Source: Hibiscus mutabilis (taxonomy: Eukaryota > Streptophyta > Magnoliopsida > Malvales > Malvaceae). Taken from it: a stretch of 64,000 nucleotides of DNA. The stretch spans positions 59,259,049 through 59,323,048 of the forward strand of contig CM033711.1 of NCBI GenBank assembly GCA_019671005.1. Reading direction: 5' to 3'. Made by a program: the position numbers and the translations under genes. Below the pieces are notes generated by a model. That model saw only the letters and a program-made list of their open reading frames with translations. It ran no database searches and had not been told where the DNA came from. Shown in pieces: positions 31,501 to 45,169 of the stretch (positions are counted from its first letter, which is position 1; the number at the start of each line of letters is the position of its first letter).

Positions 31501-31974
31501 AAGTCACTAAAAATCATGGCAAGGAGTAGTGTAGTGTGCTAATTTTGAGGAGTGGCATTCAACTCAACAAAAAAGATAAGTTTGGGGGAAAGAAGCTCGA
31601 TGATCCTACTCCCCCGGCTGTGAATGAAGAGCCATATTTACAAAAAGAATCAGCTCTAGAAGAGAATAAAAATGAAGGATCGACAGGTGAACCCACTGAT
31701 GGTGTACCGAGTAATACTACAGCAAAAGAGAAAGAACCACAAGTAGAAGAAGATGCCAGACCCCCACCACCCTACCCTCAAAGATTGAAGAAGCACAAAG
31801 ATGATATTCAGTTCAAGAAATTTGTGGATATCCTCGATCAACTTATATCAATGTCCCATTTCTGGAGGCCATTGATCAAATGCCTACATATGCTAAGTTT
31901 CTCAAGGACATTGTCACCAAGAAAAGGAAGGTGGAGAATTACGAGACTATTGCTACAGCAAAGGAGTGTTACTC
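31501..31974 (+). pseudogene. E2 pol, N-terminal spacer before protease
   Basis: Begins with LILRSGIQL (Athila VVTLRSGKQL block), a charged linker, then PPPPYPQRLKKHKDDIQFKK; after a frameshift near 31860 it continues as MPTYAKFLKDIVTKKRK and ETIATAKE. LTR-D is inserted at 31974; the frame resumes at 37409 with the protease. Confidence 0.88.
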
Positions 31975-32354
31975 TATAACACCTCTACCCCGGTTTAGTA
32001 GTAAACTGGCTTGGGAGCGTTATGGAGCAAGAACAAGGCAAGGAAAGGTGAACCCATCCCTATTAAATGAGTTCCTTAACTAGCTAGCAGCATAGGCATT
32101 TACAATCAATCATAGCAGAAACACGAACCATTTAAAACTTTTCGAACATATCTCTATTAGATGAGTTACTTGTCTAACAAGCAACTTAGACATATGTATC
32201 TTATCATACAAACAAGCATATATTTGTTTACAAGTCATTATAGGTTACCACCTTCATTTACCATTTGCATTTTTATTCAAGTTAACATATAGCTTTCGAA
32301 TGGTCATACAAGCAAGCATGCTTTTTTCACTCCAATTTCTATCTCATTCATGAT

Positions 32355-32454
32355 CATATATATATATATATATATATATAAACATTGTATTCGAATCATA
32401 CAACCCAGTATTCGAAAGGCCTAAGTGAGCATACATGTTTTCATTTCGATTAAT

Positions 32455-32498
<44 letters not shown>

Positions 32499-32500
32499 GA
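32355..32500. repeat. TA-dinucleotide microsatellites in LTR-D1
   Basis: Two (TA)n runs at about 32356-32381 and 32458-32498, separated by unique sequence; a third short run is at 32930-32942. Confidence 0.95.
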
Positions 32501-34448
32501 AGCTTGACTAATTCATAACGATTAACAATAACATGTATACAATGGCCTAGCATTCAAATTATACCTTTAGACTAGAACATGTTTACAATAGCATACACGT
32601 ACCAAATTAACAAGGCAAGATCTAAGATATCTTATGCAAGACATGTAAACACTTTAGGTGTTCGATTATCACATATGGATAGCAAGGGTTCATGTCATTC
32701 ATTCAGATGTTCCTTTGTTCATGCAAGCATTTGTGACATTCTATCAAGTATCCATATTTTTCACACAAAACATTCGAATAACATAGGTAGGCTAGATCAT
32801 AAGCATTTCCATTCGTATTTATACATATGCGCAACATTACCCCTTCCATATACATAGAAATCATAGTATTTACATATCAAGTTTTAGAAACCAAGTTCGA
32901 ATTACATGGAAGACTCATTTTAAGATATTATATATATATATACAAGATTTCAGACATCCTAAAATGCATGATCTAGAGTTGACTAAATACAAGCTATGTG
33001 CCACCAACTACTAGGAGTAATACAAACAAGTATGGATTCATACTTGTGCTTTTACTTGTGTCTTACTTCAGACTCAAGGAGTCAGGCTTCAAAATCAAGT
33101 AAGTCACTTGGAAGAACTCAGACTCTGGTTTGGGAAGAGAGGAAACAAGAGTGATAAGTACAAAAATGTATTTAGTGAGGTAGCCCCAGCCCTAACAAAT
33201 TTTCAAGTCATGTGTCTTTTAGTCAGGTATTATCCTAACTAAAGATTCCAAGTATTTTGAATTGAGCAAGTAGTCATGTAACTCAATAGCAACATGTGTA
33301 GCATTCAAATAACAAGACAAGCAAGGTCATGGATTACCATTCATTCAAGTATCATGGCAAACAATTCATGTTACATTTAAACAAGGCATTCGAATGACAT
33401 TCAAGCATAACAAACATCTCAAGTAATCATTAAGTAGTATGATTATCAATTTATTCGAATAGTAAACAAGCATATCAAGCAACAACCTTTTCATGGCTTA
33501 CATATCAAGTAACAAGCATTCCATGGCTTACATATCAAGATTCAAGTAATTCAAGTATCAAACAAATTTGAGTAGCAGTTAATTCAAATGACGTGTGATC
33601 CTAACTAAGGATCTCAAGGCATTCGAATAAGGGTATGGAGTCAAGCAATATACATAGTTCGAATTCAAGCAAGCAAATCAATTGATCATTAATTCAAGTA
33701 AAGTATGAGACATTCCAAGTAGTAAATCATACCCCACAAGGTTCAAGTATAGGCACTTACCATTTCATGAGTTTCATGTCAAAAATCAAGCATTACATGT
33801 CAATCAATTCAAGTGTTCAAGCTTACTTATCAAGCAATTCATGTATTCAAGATTATTTATCAAGCATTTAAAATATTCAAGTTTACATATCAAGTATTAT
33901 GTCTCATTTAATTCCTATTTACTTGCTTTAGTTTCGGGCCTTGGTTCATAGTGGTCTATTATACATGTTTGCACACCAATACAAGTAAAACAATCCATGG
34001 TGACTTTTATTTTATTTAATTATGTCCATGTATGCTTATAACGAGTTCAAAACTGTCCATATATGTTTATAACTTGTTCACTTAATCATGAAGACAATAA
34101 GCCTAGCAAATAGACCACTTCTAGACTTAATATAACTTAACATGGCAACACACTTACTCATACATTTACACACATAAAACAGTCCGGTTTTAGACTTGAT
34201 ATCACTTAACATGGCAGCACACTTACTCACACATTTATACATGTAAAACAGTTCATTTTTCCAATCAACCCAAGTCACGTAACAAGTAGCCCGAGAAATC
34301 AAGTCAAGTAGCAAATGGCTCAAGTAATCAAATCAAGTAACAAGTAGTTCAAGTAATCAAGTTTGCATATCAAGTAATTCAAGTGTTCAAGTAAGCTTAC
34401 ATATCAAGTAACTCAAGTAGTAAGATTTCATGTCAAGTAATTCAAGTA

Positions 34449-34510
34449 ATGCTCACCAAGAGCTTTCTTTAGACATTATGCTCACCAAGAGCTTTCTTTA
34501 AACATTATGT
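34449..34510. repeat. 31-bp direct repeat in LTR-D1
   Basis: GCTCACCAAGAGCTTTCTTT followed by A/G-ACATTAT occurs twice head to tail. Confidence 0.85.
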
Positions 34511-37408
34511 AACACATTCAAGATTATCTTTTGAATTTCTTATTTAATTTCTCAATAAGGTTCGTGTCTTTTAACATGTTTGCCTTGGATCACAATTGGT
34601 TATGAATGAAATTGGTCTGTGTTTGACCATAAAGGTCCAAGAATCCTATACTTCTCACTAACCAACCAAGTGTCTCCAATCTCCGTACAACTCCCCTGTT
34701 ACCTCCTACTATCGCCAATAACATATTACATGTAATGGGACGTCCCCCCTCCCCCGAGCCGTGGATCATAGACCGTAGTCCCAAGTATTCCATGCATCAT
34801 ACCATTGTATCCAAGGACTTCCATTGAAGGCAACTTAAGTCTTTTAAATTTTTAACTTTCATTAGAGAGTATCTTATGGCACAAGAATTCTTATTTTACT
34901 TTAAAGCTTATTGTTGTTTCTTGTGTTTTATGCTTTCATGTTCAAGTGAAGATAATTGTGTTCAAGAATCACATTCAAGCAAGAGATTCAAATATCGACA
35001 TGTAACAAGTCAAGTATACCAACCATGAACAAGTAGTTCATGCTTACATATTGTCAATTCAAGTACACGTGCTAATTCAAGCAAGCCATTCGAATACATG
35101 CCATCTTTGGCATCAAGCAAGTCAAGTAGATCACAATTGAAGGTACAAGGATAGCAAGTGTTACACCATAGAGAACATACAAGCGAGCATTCACATAACC
35201 ATCTTATTCATCAAGTAAGCATTTAGCATATGCTACCTTAGACATCAAGCAGGCATTCGAATGAATAGCATTCAAGACAAAAAGATCACACATCGTATAT
35301 CATGGAAGTACATATATGCTTCTAATTGAATAGCCACATTCAAGAACATAATTCACACTTTTGTTTTCACTTTTCTTTTTGATTATCAAGTCAACTTTCA
35401 TGATTTTATTTACTTACAAGTTTAGCTTAGCCAATCTTCCCTTTACATGCATGATCAAGCCTATATTAAGTCCATTTAAACAATACAAGGATGGCAAGTA
35501 ATTTAAGCATGCATATTTGGTTAGGACCTAAGTCTTAACCCTACAAAAATACACTCACAATACTCCCAAGCTTAGCTAATCTTGGATCCAAACTCCTTTG
35601 TTCTTAGCTTTAGGATGCTCCACCCTTTCCTCTTCCACCAAGTTCACTTCTGGTTCTAACATATTACACAAGTAATTACATGTCAAAACAGTTTTACATA
35701 ATCATTCAACCATGGCAACATTACTAGTACACAACATATACTAATCTAGCAGCATGTTCATATATATTCATTACTACACATAGCTACAATTGTCTATATT
35801 CCAATCCATGTAAAACAGGGCAGTAACTACTGTCCCAAAACTGTGCACAAAACAGTTTCCAAAACTGTCCAGAATTACCTACATTGCTGCTGCCATGCAG
35901 CTTGTACACTACTTACTTAATCATGCATAACTTTCATTCCGTAAGTCAAAATTTCAATTAGTTTACATCGTTAGAAATCTTATTTAACCCTCTTCCCAAA
36001 AGTATAGGCCTTGCATTTTAATGTTTTTCCAATTAATACAGTTTTTGGTTCAAAGACGGGGCAATTGCATTACTGGACAGTTTGCACTTTCTAGAGGTTT
36101 TCATTTCCAGAATTCACTCTACTACCCAGAATTCAATTCTGTTTGTTCCTAGTGAAAATAGACATGATAAGGTACCATCCATATAAATTTCAGCCTTAAA
36201 TTCCACTACTATAATTTATGGTGATTTTTCAAAGTCACTGCCCAGAATAGAGTATTTTGGGCATATTACACTAGGTTACATTTTAGCTTCTTTAATCATC
36301 TATACAATGTTACTACATGGCCATTCAACATACATACTCATTTATACAAGTCCAATTATGCATTTAGCATGTGAAAACAAGGCATTATCCATCTATAAGT
36401 TCGATCAATCCAGTTTAGCAAAATATTCTCCTAATTCACCATTGAAGTGGTCCATTACTTAGTTTCAACTAATTCAACTGTTGTTTACTCATTTCCCAGC
36501 AAGGGTTAATATTTCTCAATCAATTCAGTTGATAATGATAATAACAATTTCCAGTAACAATGACATTTGAACATATATGCATTCATTCGACATGAACATC
36601 ACTAAACCATGACTCAAATATGTAAATTAGATGAGGAAACAAGTTGTTACCTTCTTAATAAGCTATCTAATTTAACTTGGTGCCCAAACCAAAGCTTAAT
36701 CCATCAAGACTCCATGGATTGTTCAAGCTTTCTCACTCTCTAATTTCTCTCTTTAATCGGTTTTGGGGAAGGAATGGTGGGAAAGATGATAGCTCTCTTT
36801 TTCTCATTTATTTCATGTTTTCAATACATAAAATGGATGATTATTCATCCTCTGGGATTTATGGCAACAAGACAACAAGCTACAACCCTTATTTTTTTGA
36901 CCAAATTACATGCAAACACTCAATTTCATATTTTAATCATCCTAGTCACTACAATTTGTCTCCCACCATTTAGTCTTTATTCAATAAGATCAAAAAAAAA
37001 CTATTAAAACAATTATTTCAAGTTAATCTATCTAAATTTCCTTACATTAACAGCCTTCACCTTTCTAATGCTTTAATTTGGTTCATTCGAAATGACCCTC
37101 AAATTTCAATTATAAACCCAATTAGTCCTAAGCTCTTAATTGTTTATCCTAAGATCACCTTTTAATCAAATTAGGCTACAATCAAATTAGAATATACTTC
37201 TAGACTATGCTTTAGGGTATTACAAGTTCTATTATTATGCAACCCTTAAACCTTCACATGTTTCATTTTAATATACTAAACAATTTAAAGGCTAACTTAA
37301 CAATCTGGTCCCTAAACCATTTAATTTTCGTTCTAAATATGGCTTTAATCGAATTGAACTTTGATCAATCTAGCAATATACTTCTAGGCTATATTTCAGG
37401 ATGTTACA

Positions 37409-40400
37409 TACTATGTATTGAGCGACTTGCCACCCAAAAGAAGTGATCCAGGCAGCTTTATCATTCCATGTTCCATAGGTGATAATTACGTGGGGAAAGC
37501 TTTATGCGACCTTGGGTCTAGTGTCAACCTAATGCCCAAGTCAATCATTATGAAGCTTGGAATGGGAGATGCAAGACCCACCACAATGATTTTACAACTC
37601 ACAGATAGATCTCATGTTCGACCAGAAGGAAAGATAAAAGGCGTTGTGGTTAAGGTGAGCAAATTTTTTTCCCAGCTGACTTCCTCATCCTTGATTGTGA
37701 AGTAGATGACAAAGCACCAATTATCTTGGGACGACCATCCCTAGCGGCAAGTCGAATTTTAATTGATTGTGAAAAGTGTGAGTTCACCATGCAAGTGGCT
37801 GACCAGAGAGTGACTATAAATGTCTTCAACACCCTTAAATATGTGGATGAATATGAAGAGTGTCAACACACAGATGCTATGATAGAAGAGGAAGCTACAG
37901 AATTATGCTACATTAATTTTGTGGAAATTAAGGATTATGTGAAATTTAATGAGGAGGACAATGAGAAGCTTGAGGAGTTCCCAGTGGAGCTACAACAGTC
38001 TAGCTTGCTCATTGCTAGATCGGGTACGCATTTCGAACCTTTAGATTTTGCTAAATTTGTCCCTCTAAAACCCTTACTTGAGCATACACCCAAATTAGAA
38101 TTAAAGCCATTACCTTTACATCTTAAATATGCTTATTTGGGTAGTAATGAGACTTTGCCTATGATAATCTCTTCTAGTCTAACCTCTAAGCAAGAATGTA
38201 GCTTGATAAATATGCTTTCTCAACATAAAAAAGCTCTTGGGTGGACTATGGCTGATTTGAAGGGTATAAGCCCTACCATTTGTATGCACAAAATTCTACT
38301 TGATGATTGTCACAGCAATTTTGTTGAACCCCAAAGAAGGCTCAATCCAATCATGAAAACGGTGGCGATGAAGGAGATAATCAAATGGCTTGATGCATGA
38401 ATTATTTACCCAATATCCAATAGTTCATGGGTCAGCCCGGTATGATGTGTACCAAATAAGGGAGGTATGACCGTGGTGAGCAATGAAGACAATGACTTCT
38501 TACCAACAAGGACTGTTACGGGGTAGAGAATTTGCATGGACTATCAGAAGCTCAACAAGGCAACCAAGAAGGATCACTACCCCCTCCCATTCATTGATCA
38601 AATGCTAGACAGATTGGTGGGAAAATCTTTCTACTGTTTCCTTGACGGATACTCAGGGTATAACCATATTGCTATAGCACCGAAAGATCAAGAGAAGACA
38701 ACCTTCACTTGCCCTTACGACACTTACGCATTTAGACGGATGCCCTTTGGGCTTTGCAATGCTCCAGCTACTTTTCAAAGGTACATGTTTACCATCTTTT
38801 CTGATATGGTTGAAGAATTTTTGGAGATCTTCATGGATGATTTTTTAGTCTCCGGAGATACTTTCGAATCGTGTTTAGGCAACTTTTCCAAGGTACTCAA
38901 GAGATGCGAAGAAGTAGACTTAGTACTCAATTGGGAAAAATGTCATTTTATGGTGGCTAAAGGAATTGTTCTAGGTCACAAAATTTCTCAACAAGGGATA
39001 GAAGTGGACAAGGCTAAGGTTGAAGTAATTGAGAAGCTACCACCACCCACCACGGTGAAAGGGATTCGAAGTTTCTTGGGGCATGCTGGCTTTTATAGGA
39101 GGTTCATTAAGGACTTCTCCAAAATCTCCAAGCCATTGTGTAATTTTCTTCAGCAAAACTAGCCCTTCATCTTTGATGCAGAATGCTACAACACATTTAA
39201 GGAACTCAAGGATAAGCTCATCTCAGCACCTATAGTTTTTCCCCCAGATTGGACCTCACCATTCGAGTTGATGTGCAATGAAAGTGACTATGCAGTGGTG
39301 CAGCACCCGGACAGCGTCAAGGTAAATTTTTTCATGTTATTTACTACGCTAGTCGCACCTTCAATGATGCAGAAATCAACTACACTACCACCGAAAAAGA
39401 ACTGTTGGCCATTATGTTTGCCATTGACAAGTTTAGAGCATACTTGATAGGCACTAAGGTCATAGTACATATTGATCATTCTGCCATTAAATACTTAGTG
39501 ACTAAAAAGGATGCTAAACCTAGACTTATTAGGTGGATACTTCTGTTGCAAGAGTTCGACTTAGAGGTAAAGGATAGAAAAGGGTGTGAGAACCGAGTTG
39601 CTGATCATCTATCTAGGTTAGAAAATAAGGTTAAGAGTGAGGAGAACTTAGATATTAAGAAGTTCCCTGATGAGAAAATATTATATGCTACAGCAATTCC
39701 ATGGTATGCTGACATTGTTAATTTTCTTGTTAGTGGTATTTTTCCTCCTGGTCTGAATAGCCAGGGTAAAAAGAAGTTCAAGCATGATGTGCGATTCTAC
39801 TTTTGGGACGAGCCTTATATGTTCAAGCAATGTGCCGATCAAATGATTCGAAGGTGTATCGAAGATGCACACGAATTCAGCAAAGCATGTGATAGATTCC
39901 AAAGGACGGGGAATATATCTCAAAGGCATGAGATGCCTTTGTAAGGCATTCTCAAAGTAGAACTCTTCGATGTGTGGGTAATAGATTTCATGGGCCTCTT
40001 TCCATCATCCTTTGGAGATCTCTACATTCTTTTAGTAGTTGACTATGTGTCGAAATGGGTGGAAGCCACAGCATCACCAAAGAATGACTCAAAAACAGTG
40101 TTGAAGTTCCTTCACAAGATTTGGAACCCCACGAGCTATCATAAGTGATGAAGGGAAGCACTTCGACAACAAGCTTATTGCCAAAGCATTGCAAAGGTAT
40201 GGGGTACGGCATAAAGTCGCTACAGCATATCACCTACAGACCAATGGCCAAGCTGAAGTCTCCAATCGAGAAATCAAGTAAATTTTTTAAAAGGTGGTAA
40301 GCCCCAAAAGAAAGGATTGGTCTCCCAAACTCGACGAAGCATTATAGGCTTATCGTACGACCTTTAAGACACCCTTGGGGATGTCTCTAATTAAGCTTGT

Positions 40401-40848
40401 CTATGGAAAAGCATGACATCTACCCGTGGAACATGAACACAAAGCTTATTGGGCAATCAAGAAGCTCAATACGGATGCCAAGTTAGCTGGTGAAAAGAGG
40501 CTTTTGGAGCTTAACGAAATGGAGGAATTCAGGTCTCAAGCTTATGAGAATGCACGCATGTACAAAGAGAAGACTAAGAAGTGGCATGATCAACATATTT
40601 TGCCACAGAATTTTTTTGAAGGCCAACAATTTCTCCTTTACAACTCTCGACTGAAGCTCTTCCCAAGCAAGCTGAAATCGCGATGGTCAGGCCCTTTCAT
40701 TGTGCCCACGGTCCATCCTCATGGTGCTATTGAAATCAAAAAGATGGATGATGACAATGCTTTCAAAGTGAATGGACAGAGGCTGAAGATCTACAACGGA
40801 GCTCCCATCATGCGAGACAAATTGGCCAAGCTCCTCCACGTTCCATAA
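37409..40848 (+). pseudogene. E2 pol: protease, RT, RNase H, integrase
   Basis: Protease: DLGSS at 37508-37522 in ALCDLGSSVNLMPKSI, with APIILGRPSLAA after a frameshift near 37665. A linker leads to RT at 38250-39160 with MDYQKLNKATKKDHYPLPFI, FGLCNAPATFQR and catalytic FMDD at 38830-38841; stops near 38398 and 38524. RNase H 39170-39620 keeps TTTEKELLA, HIDHSAIKYL and VADHLSRLE, with a frameshift near 39290. Integrase 39690-40848: the zinc-binding part is largely deleted (RRC joins directly to HEFSKACDRFQ), then FDVWVIDFMG and YVSKWVEA, then several frame changes, and an open C-terminal domain 40426-40848 with LKSRWSGPFIV and VNGQRLKIYNG. The family identity is Athila. Confidence 0.93.
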
Positions 40849-41124
40849 GAATTCTGAAATCTCCATTTTTTCTTTATTTTGCTATAGCATTTCAAGTTTT
40901 TGATGTCTATAAATAACGATATTTTTCTTCCTTTTATTTATCTTTGCCTTTTGTCCCTTGATAGTTTATTTAATTTTGAATTTCTGTCTTTTCTCAGCTT
41001 TGTCTTGGCAGACTTAAGCATAATGACACATGTGGCAGGTTAGGGTTGCTTACAGGGATAGCGCAACCTTTGCATTAAGGGATGATGTTGTCTTTTTCCA
41101 CTTTAAGGAAGATACAATATATTT
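40849..41124 (+). other. E2 non-coding stretch after pol
   Basis: 276 bp, no gene. Contains TTTTGCTATAGCATTT at 40877-40892, one of the E2-specific palindromes. Confidence 0.5.
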
Positions 41125-44100
41125 TTTAACACCCCTCACCCGGGTTAGGAGTAACCCGGCCAATGAGTGTTAGAACAAGCAAACAAGCAAGTACACAAGA
41201 ATTCAAGCCCTTTAAAACTTTTGAACTCATCATATTAGATGAGTTACTTGCCTAACAAGAAAGTCAAACAATCATCAAGATCATGCTTTAAAAACATTAT
41301 GGCTTACGAAATATAGACATAGCCCCTTGTACATGTAGGCAATCGAATACACTCAAGGCAAGACTCAAAATTCATTTCAAGTTTATTCAAGTATGCGCAG
41401 CTTTGATCTATTTCAAGACAATGTCAAAGATGGTTTCAATGTCATATTCATGTCAAGTTAACTAAGCATAATCTTCTAGCATTTTACATTCAAGTCATGG
41501 TTACATATAATGTTGGTTACTAGACATGGACATCATTGTATTCATTCAAATCATATCACCATCAACATGCCTTCAAGCAAGCTTAACATCATCTAGAAAT
41601 AATGACTAAATTATCATGAGCTTAATTACTTGAACTAGAAGCAACCAAATCATCCAAGTGATCAATTCGAATAGAACATTCAAGAGTTAAGCACATAGTG
41701 TCCCATTGTTAAGCAGAGCCGAATATAACTAGATCATGTAACCAAGTTCTATTCTCCATATTCAACAAGATATACCTAATTCATTCATATAGCATTCAGA
41801 TATCATGGCATCAAACATTGCTAACCAAGTCTTTACAAGCTTCTAAAGGTCAAGGCCATATATATACAAAATTCAAAAAGAATAAATGCATGATCTAGCT
41901 TAAATATGTACATATCTAGGTGCCACCAACTAGGATAGTTACAAAATAGATTCGAAGTCATTCTTCTAGCTCTGCTTGTATCTTGCCTCAACGAAGATAG
42001 CTTTAAGATCACTTTAAACCTGTGGTTTGGGAAGGATGGAAATAAGAGTGATAAGTACATAATATAATTAGTGAGGTAGCAACTATTTGCTAACCAATTA
42101 TCAAGTTTAGGTAGTCTTAAATCAAGTATAACCTAGCTAAGGTTTGAGTATGTGAAATTAAGTCTAACACAAAGTCTCAAGTGTTTCAAGCCAAGTAAGG
42201 AGTCAAGTAGTCATGTATAGTTATTACCATTTATATACATCATCACAAGCACGAGAACATATAACAAGGTCTCAATCTCAAGTAATATACATAATTACAT
42301 GCTTCAATACCATTCGAATAGCAATTAACAAGAAGAAAGTTTCCATTTCAAGTTTGATCGAGTATTAAATCAAGATAAGAGGCATGATTAAGCATATCAT
42401 TTTGAGTATGATCACTTTTTGAGTATCATGTAAGCAAGCAAATTCAAGGTATCAAGTCAAGTATCATTCAAGCTTTAGGCCATGCATTTCTTTCTTCATG
42501 TTCATTTTAGATTAGGCCTTGGTACATAGTTATGTCAAGGTAATCGAGTCATTAACCAAACTGTCACCAAAATAAGAAACTGGTCATATCACCCTCCTAC
42601 TATCGCTAGTGACCACAACACACATCCCTACGACTGTCGCCAAATAAGGGCCTTAGCCCAGGACCGTAGTCCACCCAAATACAATGAGCTCTAGACTCTC
42701 TGCATGCCATCCTACCTATGACCAACTAGCAACCAAGTCTTTATTTGAATTACTTGTCAATTAAGTAAGCTTCAAGATTCCAAGTCAAGGAAAGTATTCA
42801 CAACAAGATCATGGAAAGTTAGTATATTATTCAAGCATCCCTTTCAAGTGTTTATCTATCAAGATCAAGATAGCCCTTAGGCCATTCGAGCCTTAGCTCA
42901 ATATACCATGCATTCATTATAATTCAAGCAAGTTTGCATTTCAAGTTATCATAGCATCAAGCAAGATTATGCCTAAGCATATTTGATTCATTCGATTAGG
43001 TCAATACAAGAAACCATAGAAGATCAATCCATTGTTACATGATCCATTTACATTACCAACTCATATATCAAGCATATCTTACTATCAAGTTTCCATTTAA
43101 GCCATTCTTCCCTTAATTCATTCCCAGTCGTAGTTTAGATTCATTTCATAGCATAAACATATCAATGGAATAGTAGTTGTGCATATTTGGTTAAGACCTA
43201 AGTCCTAACCCTATGTAAAAGCAACACTCACAATACTCCAAGCTAGTTTTGATCCTTGATCCAAATTCCTTTTTGCTTGTTACTAGGTTGCCCAACTCTA
43301 TCTTCTTCAACAAGATCCACTCATTTTTCTAACATACATCCAATATAATGAATCAAAATCAACAACCAAACAATACATTTCAAGCAATCCATGTTCACAA
43401 GAAACTAGAGTCAAGCACTGTATTTCCAACAATCAAACAATTTAAGCATTTCTATTTAGCATTTTCATTCATGTTAACTAGTCATTTTATAACATGGCAA
43501 AACAATTTCACCTTTTCAATCTATTAAATCAGTTTTGTCCTGCCCTTAAACTGCCCAAAACAGTCCCATTTTAATATATTTACAATGTTATACAAAACAG
43601 TCCCTAACAGTCCCAATTTTTGCTAAAACAGTCCACTAAAACAATTTGCAATTACACCCTTCTCTTTGTTCTACAAAACATCCCAAATTGTAATTATCTT
43701 ATACAATTCATGTTAACAAACTTTTAATCAACTTCCCCTGTTTTTAAGTCACTATTTCCAACCCCTAATTCATAAAATTCAGTCCCTAGATCATTCATGG
43801 TTTCGATTCTAGACCATATTTCATATACATCTCAACAAGCATCTTATAGTAGTCCAATTGATCATTATTCAAGAAATTCAGTCCAGCAAGCATTTAAATT
43901 GATTTTCCCCTGTTTTAAGTTCATAAATTCCAGCCCTCAATTCTGTCAAAACAGTCCAGCATTTATCAATTATTTCAAAACAGCCCCTAGCTAGCCATTT
44001 AACAATCAAATGTGACTAGTTTCATCTTTAAGCTAAATTTTCACTATCCAACCATGATTTTCAATTGATTAACATCTCAATTTAACATGTTTCTAAATTT

Positions 44101-44813
44101 CCAGCAAGCTTTTTACTCAATTCAAGTCCTAATTCATGGACAATTCAAACTACCTATCAAATTTCATGATCAATAAAACGATGGTTTCGTTCATGTACAT
44201 ATACCATTCGATCAAGCATAATTTCATCCTAATTTCAATAGCATTTCAACCACATTCAAGCTACAATTCAATGTAGTTTCAAGCATAACATCTAACATAC
44301 AATTCTATGAATTCAAGTTCAATTTCTATCATCAAACATTCATTCAAACAAGTTGCTAGGGAGGAAGGACTTAGAATTCACTTACAATCTTCCTAGCTAT
44401 CCAAGTTCATGAAAAATATGATCATATGCAAGCTTCCAATCTCTACAATGGTGGCTTTTCTTTCCCTAATGAGTTGAGAAGGTTTCAGCCAAGGAAGGAG
44501 AAAGGATGAGTGAAGAAGATGATAGGAAAATGGACACCTATCCAAGTTGTTATGCCTTGGCTTGACCGAATGCCTCCACTTGGAAACCAAGGGTCTAATT
44601 GCTTCATAACTCCTTAGTTACACATTCTAGTTGCATGCAATTCAACATTTAAGCATTGTTACCATTTGGTCATCATGATTCGGCCATTTAATTATCAAAT
44701 CCATCTAATTTGGTCACTAGATTTAACCAATTCTTCTAATTTGTATAATGTTTGTACAATTAAGTTCTAATTAGTTTGTGACATGTTACTAGGCCATGAT
44801 TTGGGGAATTACA
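41125..44813 (-). repeat. LTR-D2: second solo LTR of the LTR-D family (3.7 kb)
   Basis: The minus strand starts TGTAATTCCCCAAATCATGG at 44813 and ends GGGTGAGGGGTGTTAAA near 41125. It shares with LTR-D1 the end block TTTAAAACTTTTSGAAC and TAGATGAGTTACTTG, the ATTCGAAT and CAAG-rich body and the hairpin cluster (42595-42700). It is shorter through internal deletions. Flanks TATTT and TTTTT are a weak 5-bp match in low-complexity sequence, so ends are good to a few bases. Same orientation as LTR-D1. No coding sequence. Confidence 0.75.
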
Positions 44814-45169
44814 TTTTTCCTGACTTTTTTTGGGAGCATTAAAAGGGAAAAAGGGAGGGATGTTATTTTTCCCTTTAAAATATTAAAAATATAAAAAACC
44901 CTAGTTCATGATTACCCTCTCTCTTCTCTCTCCTACTTTTCATTAAAAGCCTGCTCTCTCTCGTCTCTTCCCCATACATCAAAGTCATCATCAAAACTTT
45001 CTCTCTCCCATAATGTCTAGCAGTTACGCGGAAACTCCCCATCACTTCATCTTCTCCACCTTTAATTACTTGCATCTCCACTTTTTTCATCTTCCTTGCC
45101 ACAACTTTTCAATATCACCCCAAAAAGAAACCCTAAAATTTTTGGCAAACCTCCCCCAACTTCGCAGAC
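44814..45169 (+). other. E2 leader before env-like ORF
   Basis: About 350 bp with AAATATTAAAAATATAAAAAA followed by a CT-rich stretch (CCTCTCTCTTCTCTCTCC) just upstream of the start. The CT-rich leader resembles a plant 5' UTR and may belong to a separate env-like transcript. Confidence 0.5.

Larger units (their letters stand above)
31975..37408 (-). repeat. LTR-D1: solo long LTR (5.4 kb) inserted in E2 pol
   Basis: The minus strand starts TGTAACATCCTGAAATATAG at 37408 and ends GGGGTAGAGGTGTTATA at 31975. Flanks TACTC (31970-31974) and TACTA (37409-37413) form a 5-bp duplication with one change, and host pol frame resumes across it. The body is non-coding and rich in TTCAAGTA, ATTCGAAT and CAAGCAAG. 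It is homologous to LTR-D2 at both ends and in the hairpin cluster (34690-34790). The first 50 bp of the LTR appear twice (37174-37225 and 37357-37408). Frames of 60-98 codons here have no support. Confidence 0.8.

Noticed and set aside
36677..37007. 98-codon frame in LTR-D1
   Set aside because: AT-rich, no similarity recognised, and absent from LTR-D2.
31975..37408. A complete retrotransposon rather than a solo LTR
   Set aside because: No gag, pol, PBS or second LTR copy is found inside, and the ends match a single LTR with one target duplication.
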